This document shows, piece by piece, positions 35,438 through 45,056 of a DNA stretch of 64,000 nucleotides; positions within the stretch are counted from its first letter, which is position 1; every line of letters begins with the position of its first letter. Position numbers and translations under genes: made by a program. The DNA comes from Thiocapsa rosea (lineage in GTDB: Bacteria > Pseudomonadota > Gammaproteobacteria > Chromatiales > Chromatiaceae): NCBI RefSeq assembly GCF_003634315.1, contig NZ_RBXL01000001.1, positions 5,312,501 through 5,376,500 of the forward strand. Reading direction: 5' to 3'. Under the pieces are notes generated by a model. It was given only the letters and a program-made list of their open reading frames with translations, searched no databases and was not told the DNA's origin.

Positions 35438-35584
35438 GTAGGATGGGTAGAGCAAAGCGAAACCCATCCTCCCCGCCCCATCGTCTCAATTCCGGCCCGG
35501 TAGAGCAAAGCGAAACCCATCCTCCCCGCCCCATCGTCTCAATTCCGACCGGGCAGAGCGCAGCGAACCCCATTCTCTCCCGCA
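35438..35584. repeat. Tandem GGATGGGTAGAGC repeats
   Basis: A hairpin AGGATGGGTAGAGC / GAAACCCATCCT starts a series of about 53-bp direct units (35447-35499, 35500-35551 and a diverged partial copy to 35584), each holding GTAGAGCAAAGCGAAACCCA and CCCCATCGTCTCAATTCCG. They separate the CDF gene from the convergent Bcr/CflA gene. A single related copy is at 28074-28107. Confidence 0.85.
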
Positions 35585-35636
35585 TCACCCCCAACCGAAG
35601 CTCGCACACGCACCCCGACCCCATGAACCACCCCGC

Positions 35637-36836
35637 TCACCCAACCTCCGAACCATCACTCACAGACGAGCAGCACAGCAGCCAATAGCTCCCGCCCGCC
35701 GCCAAACCGCAGATCGCCATACCGAAGAGCATCGGCCTCGCATCCCCCGTATGCAGCAGGCTGACCAGCGATCCCATCACAGCACCGAGCCCGAAGCGCG
35801 ACGCCCCGGAGAAGGCCGATGCCGTGCCCGCCATCCGTGCGAAGTGCGCCATAAACCCCGCCATGGAGTTGCCGAGCACCACCCCCGCCATCCCGAGATA
35901 GAGCAAGGTCGCGCCGACGATGGCCCACAGCGGCGGCGTCCCCCAGATGGCCAGCCCCAGCAGAATCAGCGCCGACACGACCTGCACTCCGAGACCCAAA
36001 CGCAGCAGACGCTCCGCCCCCAACCGGACGACCAACCGGGCATTCTGGCCGGTCACCACCATCGCCAGGGCCACGTTCGCCCCGAAGAAGACCCCGAACC
36101 AACCTACCGGCACCCCGTGCAGCTCGATATAGACGAAGGGCGAGGTCACGATATAGGTCATCATGCCGCCGAAAGAGAAGGCCCCGGTCAGCAGATACCC
36201 CAGGCCGACCCGATGTCGAAGCAAGGTCAGATAATTGCGTAAGACCCGAGCCAGCTCGGGCGGGTGGCGATCCGCGTGCAGAAGGGTCTCCGGGATCAGC
36301 CGAAAGAAGAGCCCGCTCGCCGTCAAGCCCAGAAACAAGAGCGCGCCGAAGACCCAGTGCCACTCCAGATAGGACACGATGGCCCCGCCGATGGACGGTG
36401 CCAGCAGGGGTGCGAGCGCCGTTGTCAGCATCACCAGACTCATCACCCGCGCATAGTGATCGCGCTCGAAGAGATCCCGCACCAAGGCCGGCACCGTCAC
36501 CGCCACCGCCGCGCCGCCAAGCCCCTGAACGGCGCGCCCCAACAGCAGTGTCTCCATCCGCTCGGACAAGACACACATCAGCGCCCCCACGCAAAAGAGC
36601 GCCAACCCACCACCGATGGTCGCCCGCCGTCCGAGCACGTCCGAGGCCGGTCCCAAAACCAATTGGGCCAGAGCAAAGACGCCCAGATACGCGGTCACGC
36701 TCAGCTGAGCCAGCTCGATCGTCGAGTCCAAGTCCTGCGCGATCGCGGGCAGGCTCGGCAGATACATGTCGATGGCAAAGGGCGTCAGGCCGGAGAGCAG
36801 ACCAAGTGTGAGGAGCGTCGAGAGGCGAATCTGCAT
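35637..36836 (-). CDS. Bcr/CflA family drug efflux transporter
   Basis: A proton-driven MFS exporter with twelve predicted helices; 399 residues. The family marks are FAIDMYLPSLPAIAQDL in helix 1, GPASDVLGRRATIGGG (MFS motif A) and GLGGAAVAVTVPALVRDLF. Relatives export bicyclomycin, chloramphenicol or cysteine; the substrate here is unknown. The start at 36836 was chosen because the signature helix follows directly. A type A TTAAACCGCG element lies 53 bases upstream of the start, so the promoter overlaps or lies beyond it. Confidence 0.9.
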   Translation of the reverse strand: MQIRLSTLLTLGLLSGLTPFAIDMYLPSLPAIAQDLDSTIELAQLSVTAYLGVFALAQLVLGPASDVLGRRATIGGGLALFCVGALMCVLSERMETLLLGRAVQGLGGAAVAVTVPALVRDLFERDHYARVMSLVMLTTALAPLLAPSIGGAIVSYLEWHWVFGALLFLGLTASGLFFRLIPETLLHADRHPPELARVLRNYLTLLRHRVGLGYLLTGAFSFGGMMTYIVTSPFVYIELHGVPVGWFGVFFGANVALAMVVTGQNARLVVRLGAERLLRLGLGVQVVSALILLGLAIWGTPPLWAIVGATLLYLGMAGVVLGNSMAGFMAHFARMAGTASAFSGASRFGLGAVMGSLVSLLHTGDARPMLFGMAICGLAAGGSYWLLCCSSVSDGSEVG

Positions 36837-36888
36837 GGGCCCTCCGGGCCGCGCTGGGCCCGCAGGCCGCAGAGAAGAGGAAAAGTGG

Positions 36889-36976
36889 TTAAACCGCGCC
36901 CGGTGCGGTATGCGTAATTTGTTGGAATGGCTTAGCTGCGACAGCTTCAATGACTGTCGGAGCTGGCGCGGTTTAA
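36889..36976 (+). mobile_element. TTAAACCGCG element, type A
   Basis: An 88-bp complete copy with perfect 12-bp ends TTAAACCGCGCC / GGCGCGGTTTAA and the core GTGCGGTATGCG. It lies between the Bcr/CflA gene and the TacA antitoxin gene and is not adjacent to a stop codon. Confidence 0.85.
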
Positions 36977-37096
36977 AAAACGCTGCGTACGAACAGGCGA
37001 AACGCGATGCCTAACAAATGGGATCGTACGAGCAGAGCGAGCCACGGCCGGCTCCTTTTTCCCGCGGATCTCGTGCGGGTTTGATGAATGGAATTT

Positions 37097-37113
37097 TACG
37101 GCAATCTGCCGTA
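37097..37113. promoter_or_regulatory. Dyad operator upstream of the TacA-like antitoxin
   Basis: A perfect inverted repeat TACGGCA-ATC-TGCCGTA lies 25 bases before the antitoxin start in an AT-rich stretch. Antitoxins of this ribbon-helix-helix family bind such dyads to repress their own operon. Confidence 0.6.
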
Positions 37114-37137
37114 CCTTAAGACAAAGAAGAACCTTCT

Positions 37138-37416
37138 ATGCCATCAGCTACTTCGACCGCTCGCCTAGAGGCCCGAATCAGCACCGAGCTGCACGCCTTG
37201 CTCAAGCGTGCCGCGGAGATCCAGGGTCGCACCATGACCGACTTCGTGGTCTCGGCCGTCCAGGAGGCCGCCCAGCGCGCCATCGAGCAAGCCGAAGTCA
37301 TCCGGCTGTCTCAGGCCGACTCGCAACGCTTTGCGGAGGCCCTATTGTCGCCGCCCCGGCCAACCCCTGCCTTGGAGCGTGCCTTTGAGCGCCGCCGTAG
37401 GCTGGTGGCCGAGTGA
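37138..37416 (+). CDS. tacA: TacA/DUF1778-family antitoxin
   Basis: A 92-residue ribbon-helix-helix antitoxin. The N-terminal part ARLEARISTELHALLKRAAEIQGRTMTDFVVSA is the DNA-binding fold, and the C-terminal tail (LSQADSQRFAEALLSPPRP) is the toxin-blocking segment typical of the family. The stop overlaps the start of the GNAT toxin gene by 4 bases. The toxin gene is broken, so this antitoxin may now be a lone repressor. Confidence 0.88.
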   Translation: MPSATSTARLEARISTELHALLKRAAEIQGRTMTDFVVSAVQEAAQRAIEQAEVIRLSQADSQRFAEALLSPPRPTPALERAFERRRRLVAE

Positions 37417-37832
37417 GCGGCGCGCCATTTCGCATCGTACCGCTTGAAACCGCGCATGACCGCACGACCTTTGAAAGCGGCTCTGCACCGCTGGACGGCT
37501 ACTTCCGCCACCAGGTCACGCAGGATATTCGCCGCAGGGTGACCGCCTGCTTCGTCGCCGTTACCCATGAGACGCGCATAGCGGGGTACTACACCCTGGC
37601 CTCGGCGAGCATCCTGCTTGCCGACCTCCCGGCCGCCGCCAAAAAACTGCCGCGTTACCCCTCCGTGCCGGCCGTTCGCATGGGGCGTTTAGCGGTTCAT
37701 CGGAGCTTCCACGGGCAGGGTCTCGGCGGCGTGCTTCTGGCCGACGCGCTCGAACGTACCGCCCGCTCGGAAATTGCCGCGTTCAGTCTAGTGGAGGACG
37801 CGAAGGACGAATCGGCGGCGGCCTTCTACCGC
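37413..37832 (+). pseudogene. TacT-type GNAT toxin, 3-prime end lost
   Basis: GNAT toxins of this class acetylate the amino group of charged tRNAs. Residues 1-140 match the family: FESGSAPLDGYFRHQVTQDIRR, RIAGYYTLASASI, MGRLAVHRSFHGQGLGGVLL (acetyl-CoA loop) and SAAAFYR with the catalytic Tyr139. The family then continues for about 25 residues, but here the homology stops at about 37832, where the sequence becomes the antisense of the putA 3-prime end. The open frame runs on to 38162 as unrelated residues. A rearrangement joined the middle of the toxin gene to putA; a folded, active toxin is unlikely. Confidence 0.75.
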
Positions 37833-40800
37833 CCTCGTCCTCGGCGGCCGCAAGCAGCAAGGCATTCCCGCCCGAGGCGGTGGTGTCGCGGGACAGGGTC
37901 TTCTCGGTCAAGAATCGGCGCATCCAACCAGGGCTGCCGGCCGGCGGGATGCCGATGCCGGCGCCGACGTCGGCCCAGAGAATCAAGGGACGGATCGGTC
38001 CCTCGCTGCGGGCGAGTGCGGCGTCGAGCCGGGCGGCAAGGGCATCCGTCCCGTGAAACGCAAGCCCGTCCAGACGCGGGTCAGCGGCGAGGTCATCCAG
38101 GTCCGCATCCGTTCCCGGCGGGATCAGGGCAAACAACGCGATCGGCGCCCCGGCGTCGATGAAATGCTGCGCGGTCCGATCGGCATCCGATCCGACGGCG
38201 ATGACGCGATTGCCGGTGACCAGGGCTGCGCCGATCTGAACGGCGAGCACGGCCGGATCCTCGGCGACGCAGGCGATCCGCCCGCGCGGTTCGAGAAGGA
38301 GCTGGTTCTCCTCGCCCGTCGGGCCCGCGAGTGTCAGCGGGGCGGCAAGCATGGCACGCGCCCGGGCCGCGAGGGCGATGAGGGCCGGGCCGGCCGCACT
38401 TTCGACCCGCGTTGCCACCCGATCGAGAATCGTCGCACGCGTCTTGAGATCCGGCGGCAGGGCATCATCGGCTCGGCGCAAGGCTTCCTCCAGATCCCGG
38501 CGCGACAGACCCGTCAGCGGACCCGTCGGCGCCCGGGGCCCAGGGGTGCCGGCCTCCTGCAGGCGATCCGTTCGGCCGACCTCGGTGCCGCCCCGGCTCA
38601 CATCGCCCAAGACGCAGGCGGCGGGTCTGGCGGCGACCAATCGCTCCAGATAATAGGGTCCACCCGCCTTGGGTCCGGTGCCCGAGAGCCCGCGCCCGCC
38701 GAAGGGCTGGATGCCGACCAGGGCGCCGATCTGGTTGCGATTGATATAGATGTTGCCGATTCGGGCGCGCGCCGCGATCCGGCGCCAGGTCGCGTCGATA
38801 CGGGTATGCACACCGAGTGTGAGCCCGTAGCCCTTGGCATTGATGCTGTCGACTACCGCATCGAGCGCATCCGGGGCGAAGCGCACCACATGCAGGAGCG
38901 GCCCGAAGACCTCGCGCTCAAGCTGGCCGGCATGCTCCAGCTCGTAGGCCGCGGGGGCGACGAACCAGCCCTGTTCGGTCCCGGGGCCAGGCGCGACGCG
39001 TTGGATGAGTCGAGCCTCGCGCTCCATCCGTTGCGCGTGCGCCTCCAGCATCGCCGCCGCCGCGCCGTCGATCACCGGGCCGACGTCGGTGTCGAGCAGG
39101 CCCGGATCGCCCAGTCTGAGCTCGTCCATCGCCCCGGCGAGCATGTCGAGCGTGTGCTCGGCGATGTCCTCTTGGAGAAAGAGCAAACGCAGGGCCGAGC
39201 AACGCTGGCCCGCGCTGCGGAAGGCACCGGCCAGGACGTCGCGAATGACTTGCTCCGTCAGGGCGGTGCTGTCGACAATCATGGCGTTGATCCCGCCGGT
39301 CTCGGCGATCAGCACGCGGCGGCGGTCGGACTGGCCAGCGAGCTGCCGATTGATGGAATGCGCGACCTCGGTCGATCCGGTGAAGCAGACCCCGGCGATC
39401 CTCGGGTCGGCGACCAGCGCCGCCCCGACGCGGGCCCCCTCCCCCGGCAAGAGATGCAGGACGGCACCCGGCACACCGGCCCTATGCAGAAGCCTGACCG
39501 CACGCGCGGCGATCAACGGGGTCTGCTCGGCGGGTTTGGCCAGAACCGCGTTGCCCGCCACCAGGGCCGCACTCACCTGCCCGATGAAAATGGCGAGCGG
39601 GAAGTTCCAGGGGCTGATGCAGACAAAGACGCCGCCCTCGACTCTCGCGGCACGCCCGGACATCGATCCCTGCAACGCCGGCTCGGGACCGCCTCCGGCC
39701 CGCGCCCGGGCGGCGTAGTAACGACAGAAGTCGACCGCCTCGCGCACCTCGGCGAGGGCATCGGGCAGGGTCTTGCCGGCCTCGCGCACCGCCAGCGCCA
39801 TGAAGGCAGGCAGATCGGCCTCCAGTGCGTCGGCCGCGCGTTCGAGACAGGTGGCGCGCTCCTCGAGGTCACGCGCCGCCCACGCGGGCGCGGCCTTCGC
39901 GGCAAGGTCGAGCGCCCGCTCGATCTCGGCCGGGTCGGCTTCGCGTACCCCGCCGATCTCGCGTGTGCGATCGGCGGGCGAGACCACCGGCCGCAATCCC
40001 GCCTCCGCAATCGTGCCGTCGATGATCGGGGCCGCGGTCCAGGGTCCGTCCGCGGCGCACATGGCATCGCGCAACAGCATCAGCTCGCCCGGCGAGGCGA
40101 GATCCAGACCTCGCGCGATCGTCCGCTCGGGCAGCAGGATCGCCCGAGGTAGCGGGATCCGCGGGTGCGGCTGGCCGGCGTGCGTGCGCATCTGCGCAAC
40201 GGGGTCCCGCACGATCGCCTCGATCGGCAGGCGCTCGTCGCGAAGACGATTGACGAAAGAGCTGTTGGCCCCGTTCTCCAGCAGCCGGCGCACCAGATAG
40301 GGCAGGAGATCCTCATGGCGCCCGACCGGGGCATAGATGCGGCAACCGACCCCGAGATCACCGTCCTCGACGACCCTTTGATAGAGCGCCTCGCCCATGC
40401 CGTGCAGACGCTGAAACTCGAAACCGCGGGTCCTCCCGGCCAACTCGAGCACGGCCGCGATCGTGTGGGCGTTGTGGGTCGCGAACTGCGGGTAGAGCCG
40501 ATCCGCGCGCGCGAGCAGCCGACGCGCGCAGGCGAGATAGGACACATCGGTGGCGGCCTTGCGGGTGAAGACCGGATAGCCCGACTGGCCACCCTCCTGC
40601 GCCCGCTTGATCTCGGTGTCCCAATAGGCACCCTTCACCAGTCGGACCATCAGTCGGCGCCGATGCCGTCCCGCAAGCGCGCCGAGCCAGTCAATCACCG
40701 CCGGGGCGCGCTTCTGATACGCCTGGACCGCGACCCCGAGGCCCCGCCAATCGCCGAGCGCGGGATCGCCCGCCAGGGCGGCGACGAGATCCAGCGAGAG

Positions 40801-41682
40801 ATCGAGCCGATCGGCCTCCTCCGCGTCGATCGTCAGGCCGATGTCGAGCTCGGCCGCAGCCTGCGCCAATGCGAGCAGGCGCGGGAGAAGCTCGGCCATC
40901 ACGCGCCCTCGCTGGGCGGCTTCGTAGCGCGGGTGCAGCGCCGAGAGCTTGACCGAGATCCCCGGTCCGGCCACCGGTCCGCGCCCTTTGGCGGCGGTGC
41001 CGATCGTGCGGATCGCGTCTCGGTAGGTCCCGAAGTAGCGCTCGGCATCCGCGGCGGTGCAGGCGGCCTCGCCGAGCATGTCGTAGGAATAGGTGTAGCC
41101 CTTGGCCTCGCCCGTCCGCGCCCGATCCAATGCCTCGTCGATGCTGGAGCCCATCACGAACTGCAGCGCCAAGTTCCGCATCGCTTGAGCAAGCGCCTCG
41201 CGCACCACCGGCTCGCCGAGCCGACCCACCAGTCGGCCGATCAAGGTCCCCGCGCTGTCGTCTTGCGTGCGACCGAGTTTCACCACACGCCCCGTCAGCA
41301 TCAAGGCAAGCGTCGAGGCATTCACCAAGAGCGACTGCGACTGGCCGAGGTGGCGGTCCCAGTCGGCCGGGGCCAGCTTGTCCAGGATCAGGCGGTCCCG
41401 CGTGCCGGTGTCCGGGATGCGCAGAAGGGCCTCGGCGATACACATCAGCGTCACGCCTTCCGGCGTGGAGAGGCCGTACTCCTGAAGAAAGGCGTCGAGC
41501 CCGCCGAGCCGCCCGCCGCTCAGACGAACCGACTCCACGAGCCGACGGGCCGTCGTGTCGATCCGCTCCAAGGCGTCGGCAGCGAGGTCCAGATCCGCGA
41601 GACACGCCCGAACACAAGCCGCCTCGTCGGCGCGAGTCAGGGCGTCGATGGCCGCACGCACTGGAAGGCGGGCCGGATCCAA
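37783..41682 (-). CDS. putA: Bifunctional proline dehydrogenase / glutamate-semialdehyde dehydrogenase PutA
   Basis: PutA oxidises proline to glutamate in two steps, feeding electrons to the quinone pool and to NAD. The protein has 1299 residues. The FAD barrel domain shows VKLGRTQDDSAG, RGPVAGPGISVKLSALHPRYE, RLVKGAYWDTEIKRAQ and ATHNAHT. The aldehyde dehydrogenase domain shows ISPWNFPLAIF, CFTGSTEVAHSIN, AETGGINAMIVDS, the catalytic cysteine in GQRCSALRLLFLQED and GGRGLSGTGPKAGGP. No N-terminal ribbon-helix-helix is present, so it should not regulate its own gene. The start is TTG, 9 bases after maeB. The last about 14 residues (RRPPPIRPSRPPLD) are antisense to the broken TacT gene. Confidence 0.93.
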   Translation of the reverse strand: MDPARLPVRAAIDALTRADEAACVRACLADLDLAADALERIDTTARRLVESVRLSGGRLGGLDAFLQEYGLSTPEGVTLMCIAEALLRIPDTGTRDRLILDKLAPADWDRHLGQSQSLLVNASTLALMLTGRVVKLGRTQDDSAGTLIGRLVGRLGEPVVREALAQAMRNLALQFVMGSSIDEALDRARTGEAKGYTYSYDMLGEAACTAADAERYFGTYRDAIRTIGTAAKGRGPVAGPGISVKLSALHPRYEAAQRGRVMAELLPRLLALAQAAAELDIGLTIDAEEADRLDLSLDLVAALAGDPALGDWRGLGVAVQAYQKRAPAVIDWLGALAGRHRRRLMVRLVKGAYWDTEIKRAQEGGQSGYPVFTRKAATDVSYLACARRLLARADRLYPQFATHNAHTIAAVLELAGRTRGFEFQRLHGMGEALYQRVVEDGDLGVGCRIYAPVGRHEDLLPYLVRRLLENGANSSFVNRLRDERLPIEAIVRDPVAQMRTHAGQPHPRIPLPRAILLPERTIARGLDLASPGELMLLRDAMCAADGPWTAAPIIDGTIAEAGLRPVVSPADRTREIGGVREADPAEIERALDLAAKAAPAWAARDLEERATCLERAADALEADLPAFMALAVREAGKTLPDALAEVREAVDFCRYYAARARAGGGPEPALQGSMSGRAARVEGGVFVCISPWNFPLAIFIGQVSAALVAGNAVLAKPAEQTPLIAARAVRLLHRAGVPGAVLHLLPGEGARVGAALVADPRIAGVCFTGSTEVAHSINRQLAGQSDRRRVLIAETGGINAMIVDSTALTEQVIRDVLAGAFRSAGQRCSALRLLFLQEDIAEHTLDMLAGAMDELRLGDPGLLDTDVGPVIDGAAAAMLEAHAQRMEREARLIQRVAPGPGTEQGWFVAPAAYELEHAGQLEREVFGPLLHVVRFAPDALDAVVDSINAKGYGLTLGVHTRIDATWRRIAARARIGNIYINRNQIGALVGIQPFGGRGLSGTGPKAGGPYYLERLVAARPAACVLGDVSRGGTEVGRTDRLQEAGTPGPRAPTGPLTGLSRRDLEEALRRADDALPPDLKTRATILDRVATRVESAAGPALIALAARARAMLAAPLTLAGPTGEENQLLLEPRGRIACVAEDPAVLAVQIGAALVTGNRVIAVGSDADRTAQHFIDAGAPIALFALIPPGTDADLDDLAADPRLDGLAFHGTDALAARLDAALARSEGPIRPLILWADVGAGIGIPPAGSPGWMRRFLTEKTLSRDTTASGGNALLLAAAEDEGGRRPPPIRPSRPPLD

Positions 41683-41691
41683 GGCGAACGC

Positions 41692-44079
41692 TTATCCCAA
41701 GACGCGCGGGGCACCCTCGATGGATGCGGCCGACGGACCCTCGGCCACCTGCACGTGACGGGAGTCCGGCAAATCACGCGCGGCGGCCGCGCTCGCCACA
41801 GCCAGGGTGGTCATGTTCAGGGTGCGTCGCACGGTGGCGGCGGGGGTAAGGATGCAGGCCGTCGCGGCCGCCCCCATCAGGATCGGACCCACGGTCACAC
41901 CGCCGCTGGTGGTGGTCTTGAGCACGGTGTAGAGGATGTTGGCGGCATCGAGGTTCGGGCAGATCAGCAGGTTTGCCGAGCCGCCGAGGGTGGTCTCGGC
42001 CAGGTATCGGCTGCGGATGTCTTCTTCCAGCGCGGCATCGCCGTGCAATTCCCCGTCGCATTCGATCTCGGGGTGGCTGGCCACGAAGAGGTCACGCGCC
42101 AGACGCATCTTCTTGGCCGAAGCACGCTTGGATGAGCCGAAGCTCGAGTGCGACAGAAAGGCCACCTTCGGCGGCAGGCCGAAGCGTTGAATTTCCTGCA
42201 CGGCCATCCAGGCGATCTCGGCGAGCTGTTCCGCGCCGGGGTCTTCGTTCACGTAGGTATCGGCAATGAAGAGCGGCCCGCCGCGCTCCGTCATCAGCGC
42301 ATTGAGGGCCGCGTAATTGCTCACGCCGGGCTGCAGGCCGATGATGCTGTGGATGCGCTCGAGATGGGTCTCGTAGCTGCCGGCAAGGCCGCAGATCATG
42401 GCGTCGGCGTCGCCCAGGGCGACCATCAGCGAGGCAATGATGGTGTTGGAGCGACGCACCGCCGCCGCGGCCACCTCGGGCGTGACGCCGTTGCGGCCCA
42501 TGAGTCGTTGGTAATGTTCCCGGTACTGGTTGAGACGCGGATCTTGCTCGGGGTTGACGTTCTCGACATCGTCCCCGAGACGCATGCGCAAGCCGGCCTT
42601 CTCGATGTGGGCCTGGATCACGGCAGGACGTCCGATCAGGATGGGCCGAGCCAGGCGATCGTCGAGCGCGATCTGGGCGGCCCGCAGGGCGCGCTCGTCC
42701 TCGCCGTCGGCAAAGGCCACGCGCTTCCGCGTATCGGGCAAGGCCCTGGCGGCATTGATGACCGGACGCATCAGGATGCCGGTTTGGGAGACGAAGAGCA
42801 TCAGGCTCTCTCGGTAAGCCTGCATGTCGGGAATGGGGCGCATGGCCACCCCCGAGTCGGCCGCGGCTTGAGCCACGGCGGGCGCAATGCGCAGGATCAG
42901 ACGCGTGTCGAAGGGCTTGGGGATCAGATAATCGGGGCCGAAGACCAGGTCCTGACCGGCGTATGCCGTCGCCACCTCGGCACTGCTCTCGCTCTTGGCC
43001 AGATCGGCGATCTCGCGAACACAGGCGAGCTTCATCTCCTCCGTGATCTTGGTGGCGCCGCTGTCGAGTGCACCCCGAAAGATATAGGGGAAGCACAGGA
43101 CATTGTTGACCTGATTGGGGTAGTCAGAGCGTCCGGTGGCGATGATGCAATCGGGCCGCGCGAGCTTGGCCAGCTCCGGACGGATCTCCGGCTCGGGGTT
43201 GGCCAGGGCCAGAATGATGGGCCGATCGGCCATGGTCTTGACCATCTCCACGGTCAGCACGCCGGGTGCGGAGCAACCCAAAAAGACATCGGCGCCGTCG
43301 ACCACATCGGCCAGGGTGCGCGCGTCGGTCTGCTGCGCATAGCGGGCCTTGGAGGCGTCGAACCCGCCGGGACGGCCCTCGTAGATCACGCCCTTGGAAT
43401 CGACCATGAAGACATGCTCGCGCCGGATCCCCAGACCGACCATCACGTCGACGCAGGCGATCGCTGCCGCACCGGCACCCGAAACAGCCATCTTCACGGT
43501 ATCGATGGTCTTGCCGACCAGTTCCAAGGCGTTCAGCAGCGCGGCGCCGGAGATGATGGCCGTGCCGTGCTGATCGTCATGGAACACCGGGATGTTCATA
43601 CGCTCGCTGAGCTGGCGCTCGATGTAGAAGCATTCCGGGGCCTTGATGTCTTCCAGGTTGATGCCGCCCAGCGTCGGTTCGAGCGCGGCGATGATCTCCA
43701 CCAGCTTGTCCGGATCACGCTCGGCCAGCTCGATGTCGAACACATCGATGCCCGCGAATTTCTTGAACAGACAACCCTTGCCCTCCATCACGGGTTTTGC
43801 AGCCAAGGGGCCGATGTCGCCCAAGCCGAGCACGGCCGTGCCGTTGGTCACCACCCCCACCAGATTTCCGCGCGAGGTGTACTCCGCCGCAAGCGCCGGG
43901 TCGGCCTGGATATCGAGACAGGGATAGGCGACACCCGGCGAGTAGGCCAGGGAGAGATCGCGCTGGTTCGACAGCGGCTTGGAGGGCGTGACGGCGATCT
44001 TGCCGCGAGTCGGGCTGCGGTGGTACTCCCGAGCGGCGTCGCGCAATGCCTGCTCGGCGGTGGACAGATTCGGTGTCAT
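41692..44079 (-). CDS. maeB: NADP-dependent malic enzyme MaeB
   Basis: This converts malate to pyruvate, CO2 and NADPH. The protein has 795 residues. The N-terminal malic enzyme domain has [12 protein letters not shown], the segment [41 protein letters not shown] and the nucleotide loop [10 protein letters not shown]. The C-terminal half is a phosphotransacetylase-like domain (from about residue 435), which in this family senses acetyl-CoA rather than catalysing. putA follows by 9 bases, so proline breakdown and NADPH/pyruvate supply may be expressed together. Confidence 0.94.
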   Translation of the reverse strand: MTPNLSTAEQALRDAAREYHRSPTRGKIAVTPSKPLSNQRDLSLAYSPGVAYPCLDIQADPALAAEYTSRGNLVGVVTNGTAVLGLGDIGPLAAKPVMEGKGCLFKKFAGIDVFDIELAERDPDKLVEIIAALEPTLGGINLEDIKAPECFYIERQLSERMNIPVFHDDQHGTAIISGAALLNALELVGKTIDTVKMAVSGAGAAAIACVDVMVGLGIRREHVFMVDSKGVIYEGRPGGFDASKARYAQQTDARTLADVVDGADVFLGCSAPGVLTVEMVKTMADRPIILALANPEPEIRPELAKLARPDCIIATGRSDYPNQVNNVLCFPYIFRGALDSGATKITEEMKLACVREIADLAKSESSAEVATAYAGQDLVFGPDYLIPKPFDTRLILRIAPAVAQAAADSGVAMRPIPDMQAYRESLMLFVSQTGILMRPVINAARALPDTRKRVAFADGEDERALRAAQIALDDRLARPILIGRPAVIQAHIEKAGLRMRLGDDVENVNPEQDPRLNQYREHYQRLMGRNGVTPEVAAAAVRRSNTIIASLMVALGDADAMICGLAGSYETHLERIHSIIGLQPGVSNYAALNALMTERGGPLFIADTYVNEDPGAEQLAEIAWMAVQEIQRFGLPPKVAFLSHSSFGSSKRASAKKMRLARDLFVASHPEIECDGELHGDAALEEDIRSRYLAETTLGGSANLLICPNLDAANILYTVLKTTTSGGVTVGPILMGAAATACILTPAATVRRTLNMTTLAVASAAAARDLPDSRHVQVAEGPSAASIEGAPRVLG

Positions 44080-44312
44080 TGGAGTGCAAACGTTCCGTGG
44101 TTGATGATTGACGTTCGGCAGACAAGGTCATCAGGGGCGCCTGTGTCGGGGAATGCCTTGTTCACGAGATCGGACGCGTGGACAAGCGCCCATAAGGTGG
44201 ACAATCGTCGTAAGCTGGACAAGCGTCGTAGGGTGGACTAGCGTAGCGCAGTCCACCAGCGCCGGTGCATGCCTCGGTGGACTTCGCTCGCGCTCGTCCA
44301 CCCGACCGTTAC
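44080..44312. repeat. GGTGGAC repeats upstream of maeB
   Basis: Bases 44177-44240 hold three to four imperfect 18-bp tandem units around GTGGACAAGCGTCGTA. A larger palindromic repeat follows, GGTGGACTAGCGTAGCGCAG with GTCCACC, then GGTGGACTTCGCTCGCGCTC with GTCCACCC. The same palindrome family occurs at 48526-48604. No gene is seen in this stretch. Confidence 0.75.
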
Positions 44313-44400
44313 TTGAACCGCGCCGGCTCCAACCGTCGTCAAGTCTGCCGGGGCCGATCCCATCCATAAACATCCTAATCCCGCGCTGGGCGCGGTTTAA
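44313..44400 (-). mobile_element. TTAAACCGCG element, type A, reversed
   Basis: An 88-bp type A copy in reverse orientation with ends TTGAACCGCGCC / GGGCGCGGTTTAA (one change in the left end). Read on the minus strand, its TAA at 44397-44399 is the stop codon of the DUF29 gene. Confidence 0.85.
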
Positions 44401-44831
44401 GCCGGCAAGAAATCATCCGCGAGGATCTGCTCGATTGTCCACGGGCAGTCGTCCGGGAAAGCACCCATTCCCGTTTCGTTGATCGCGAGCGTGACTGCAT
44501 CGGCCCAAATCGCCCCCTGCCGTTCGGCGTCGGCCAGTCTCGGCTTCAAGCTCGGCACCTGTTTGAGATGAAATGCCAGGGCCTTGCGTTGCTCCTTGAT
44601 CGTTCGCCGCCAACTCGTGCTTTGGCGCTCGGGCTGGTACTGCCATTTGATGAGATGCGCCATCAGCACAGCCATGCGGCTCGCCAGCTCGCGTTGTTCG
44701 CTCTTGCCCACGTCTTCGATTTCCTCGGCGATGTGTTCCAGATCCAGCTGATCCAACCGACCCGCGCGGATCAGGCGCGCTTGCTCGTTCGCCCAGGCAA
44801 CAACGTCTGCGTCATAGTTGATGGTCGTCAT
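44397..44831 (-). CDS. DUF29 family protein
   Basis: A 144-residue cytoplasmic helical protein of the DUF29 family, common in multiple copies in cyanobacteria and phototrophic proteobacteria; its role is unknown. Marks are YDADVVAWANEQARLIRAGR, LDLEHIAEEIEDVGKSEQRELASR and LMAHLIKWQYQPE, ending in PWTIEQILADDFLP. The start at 44831 (MTTINYD) fits the family. The stop is the TAA of the abutting TTAAACCGCG element. A fragment of a second member is at 15756-15872. Confidence 0.88.
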   Translation of the reverse strand: MTTINYDADVVAWANEQARLIRAGRLDQLDLEHIAEEIEDVGKSEQRELASRMAVLMAHLIKWQYQPERQSTSWRRTIKEQRKALAFHLKQVPSLKPRLADAERQGAIWADAVTLAINETGMGAFPDDCPWTIEQILADDFLPA

Positions 44832-45056
44832 CGTGCGCTCCACTCCAACCCGTGTGTCCCAGTATAAACGAGGCATCCACCCGGCCTCGCACACACCCTC
44901 TGCACTCACGGGTATCGCGGCGGATCGCGCCTGGCGATAGCGTTCGGGAAGGGATTCTGCCGAACCCATGGCCGGAAACCAGGACGGGATCTACTCGCCG
45001 ATAACCTGATCGCCTATCCTTGCGTGCTCGGTAGATGCCTCGGAGAGATGCACGGC

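Noticed and set aside
37833-38162. C-terminal continuation of the TacT frame
   Set aside because: It is the antisense of putA and gives Arg/Pro-rich residues without family matches.
38053-40152. 699-residue plus-strand open frame opposite putA
   Set aside because: It is antisense to strongly conserved PutA domains; long antisense frames are common in high-GC DNA.
42148-44241. 697-residue plus-strand open frame opposite maeB
   Set aside because: Antisense shadow of MaeB with no recognisable motif.
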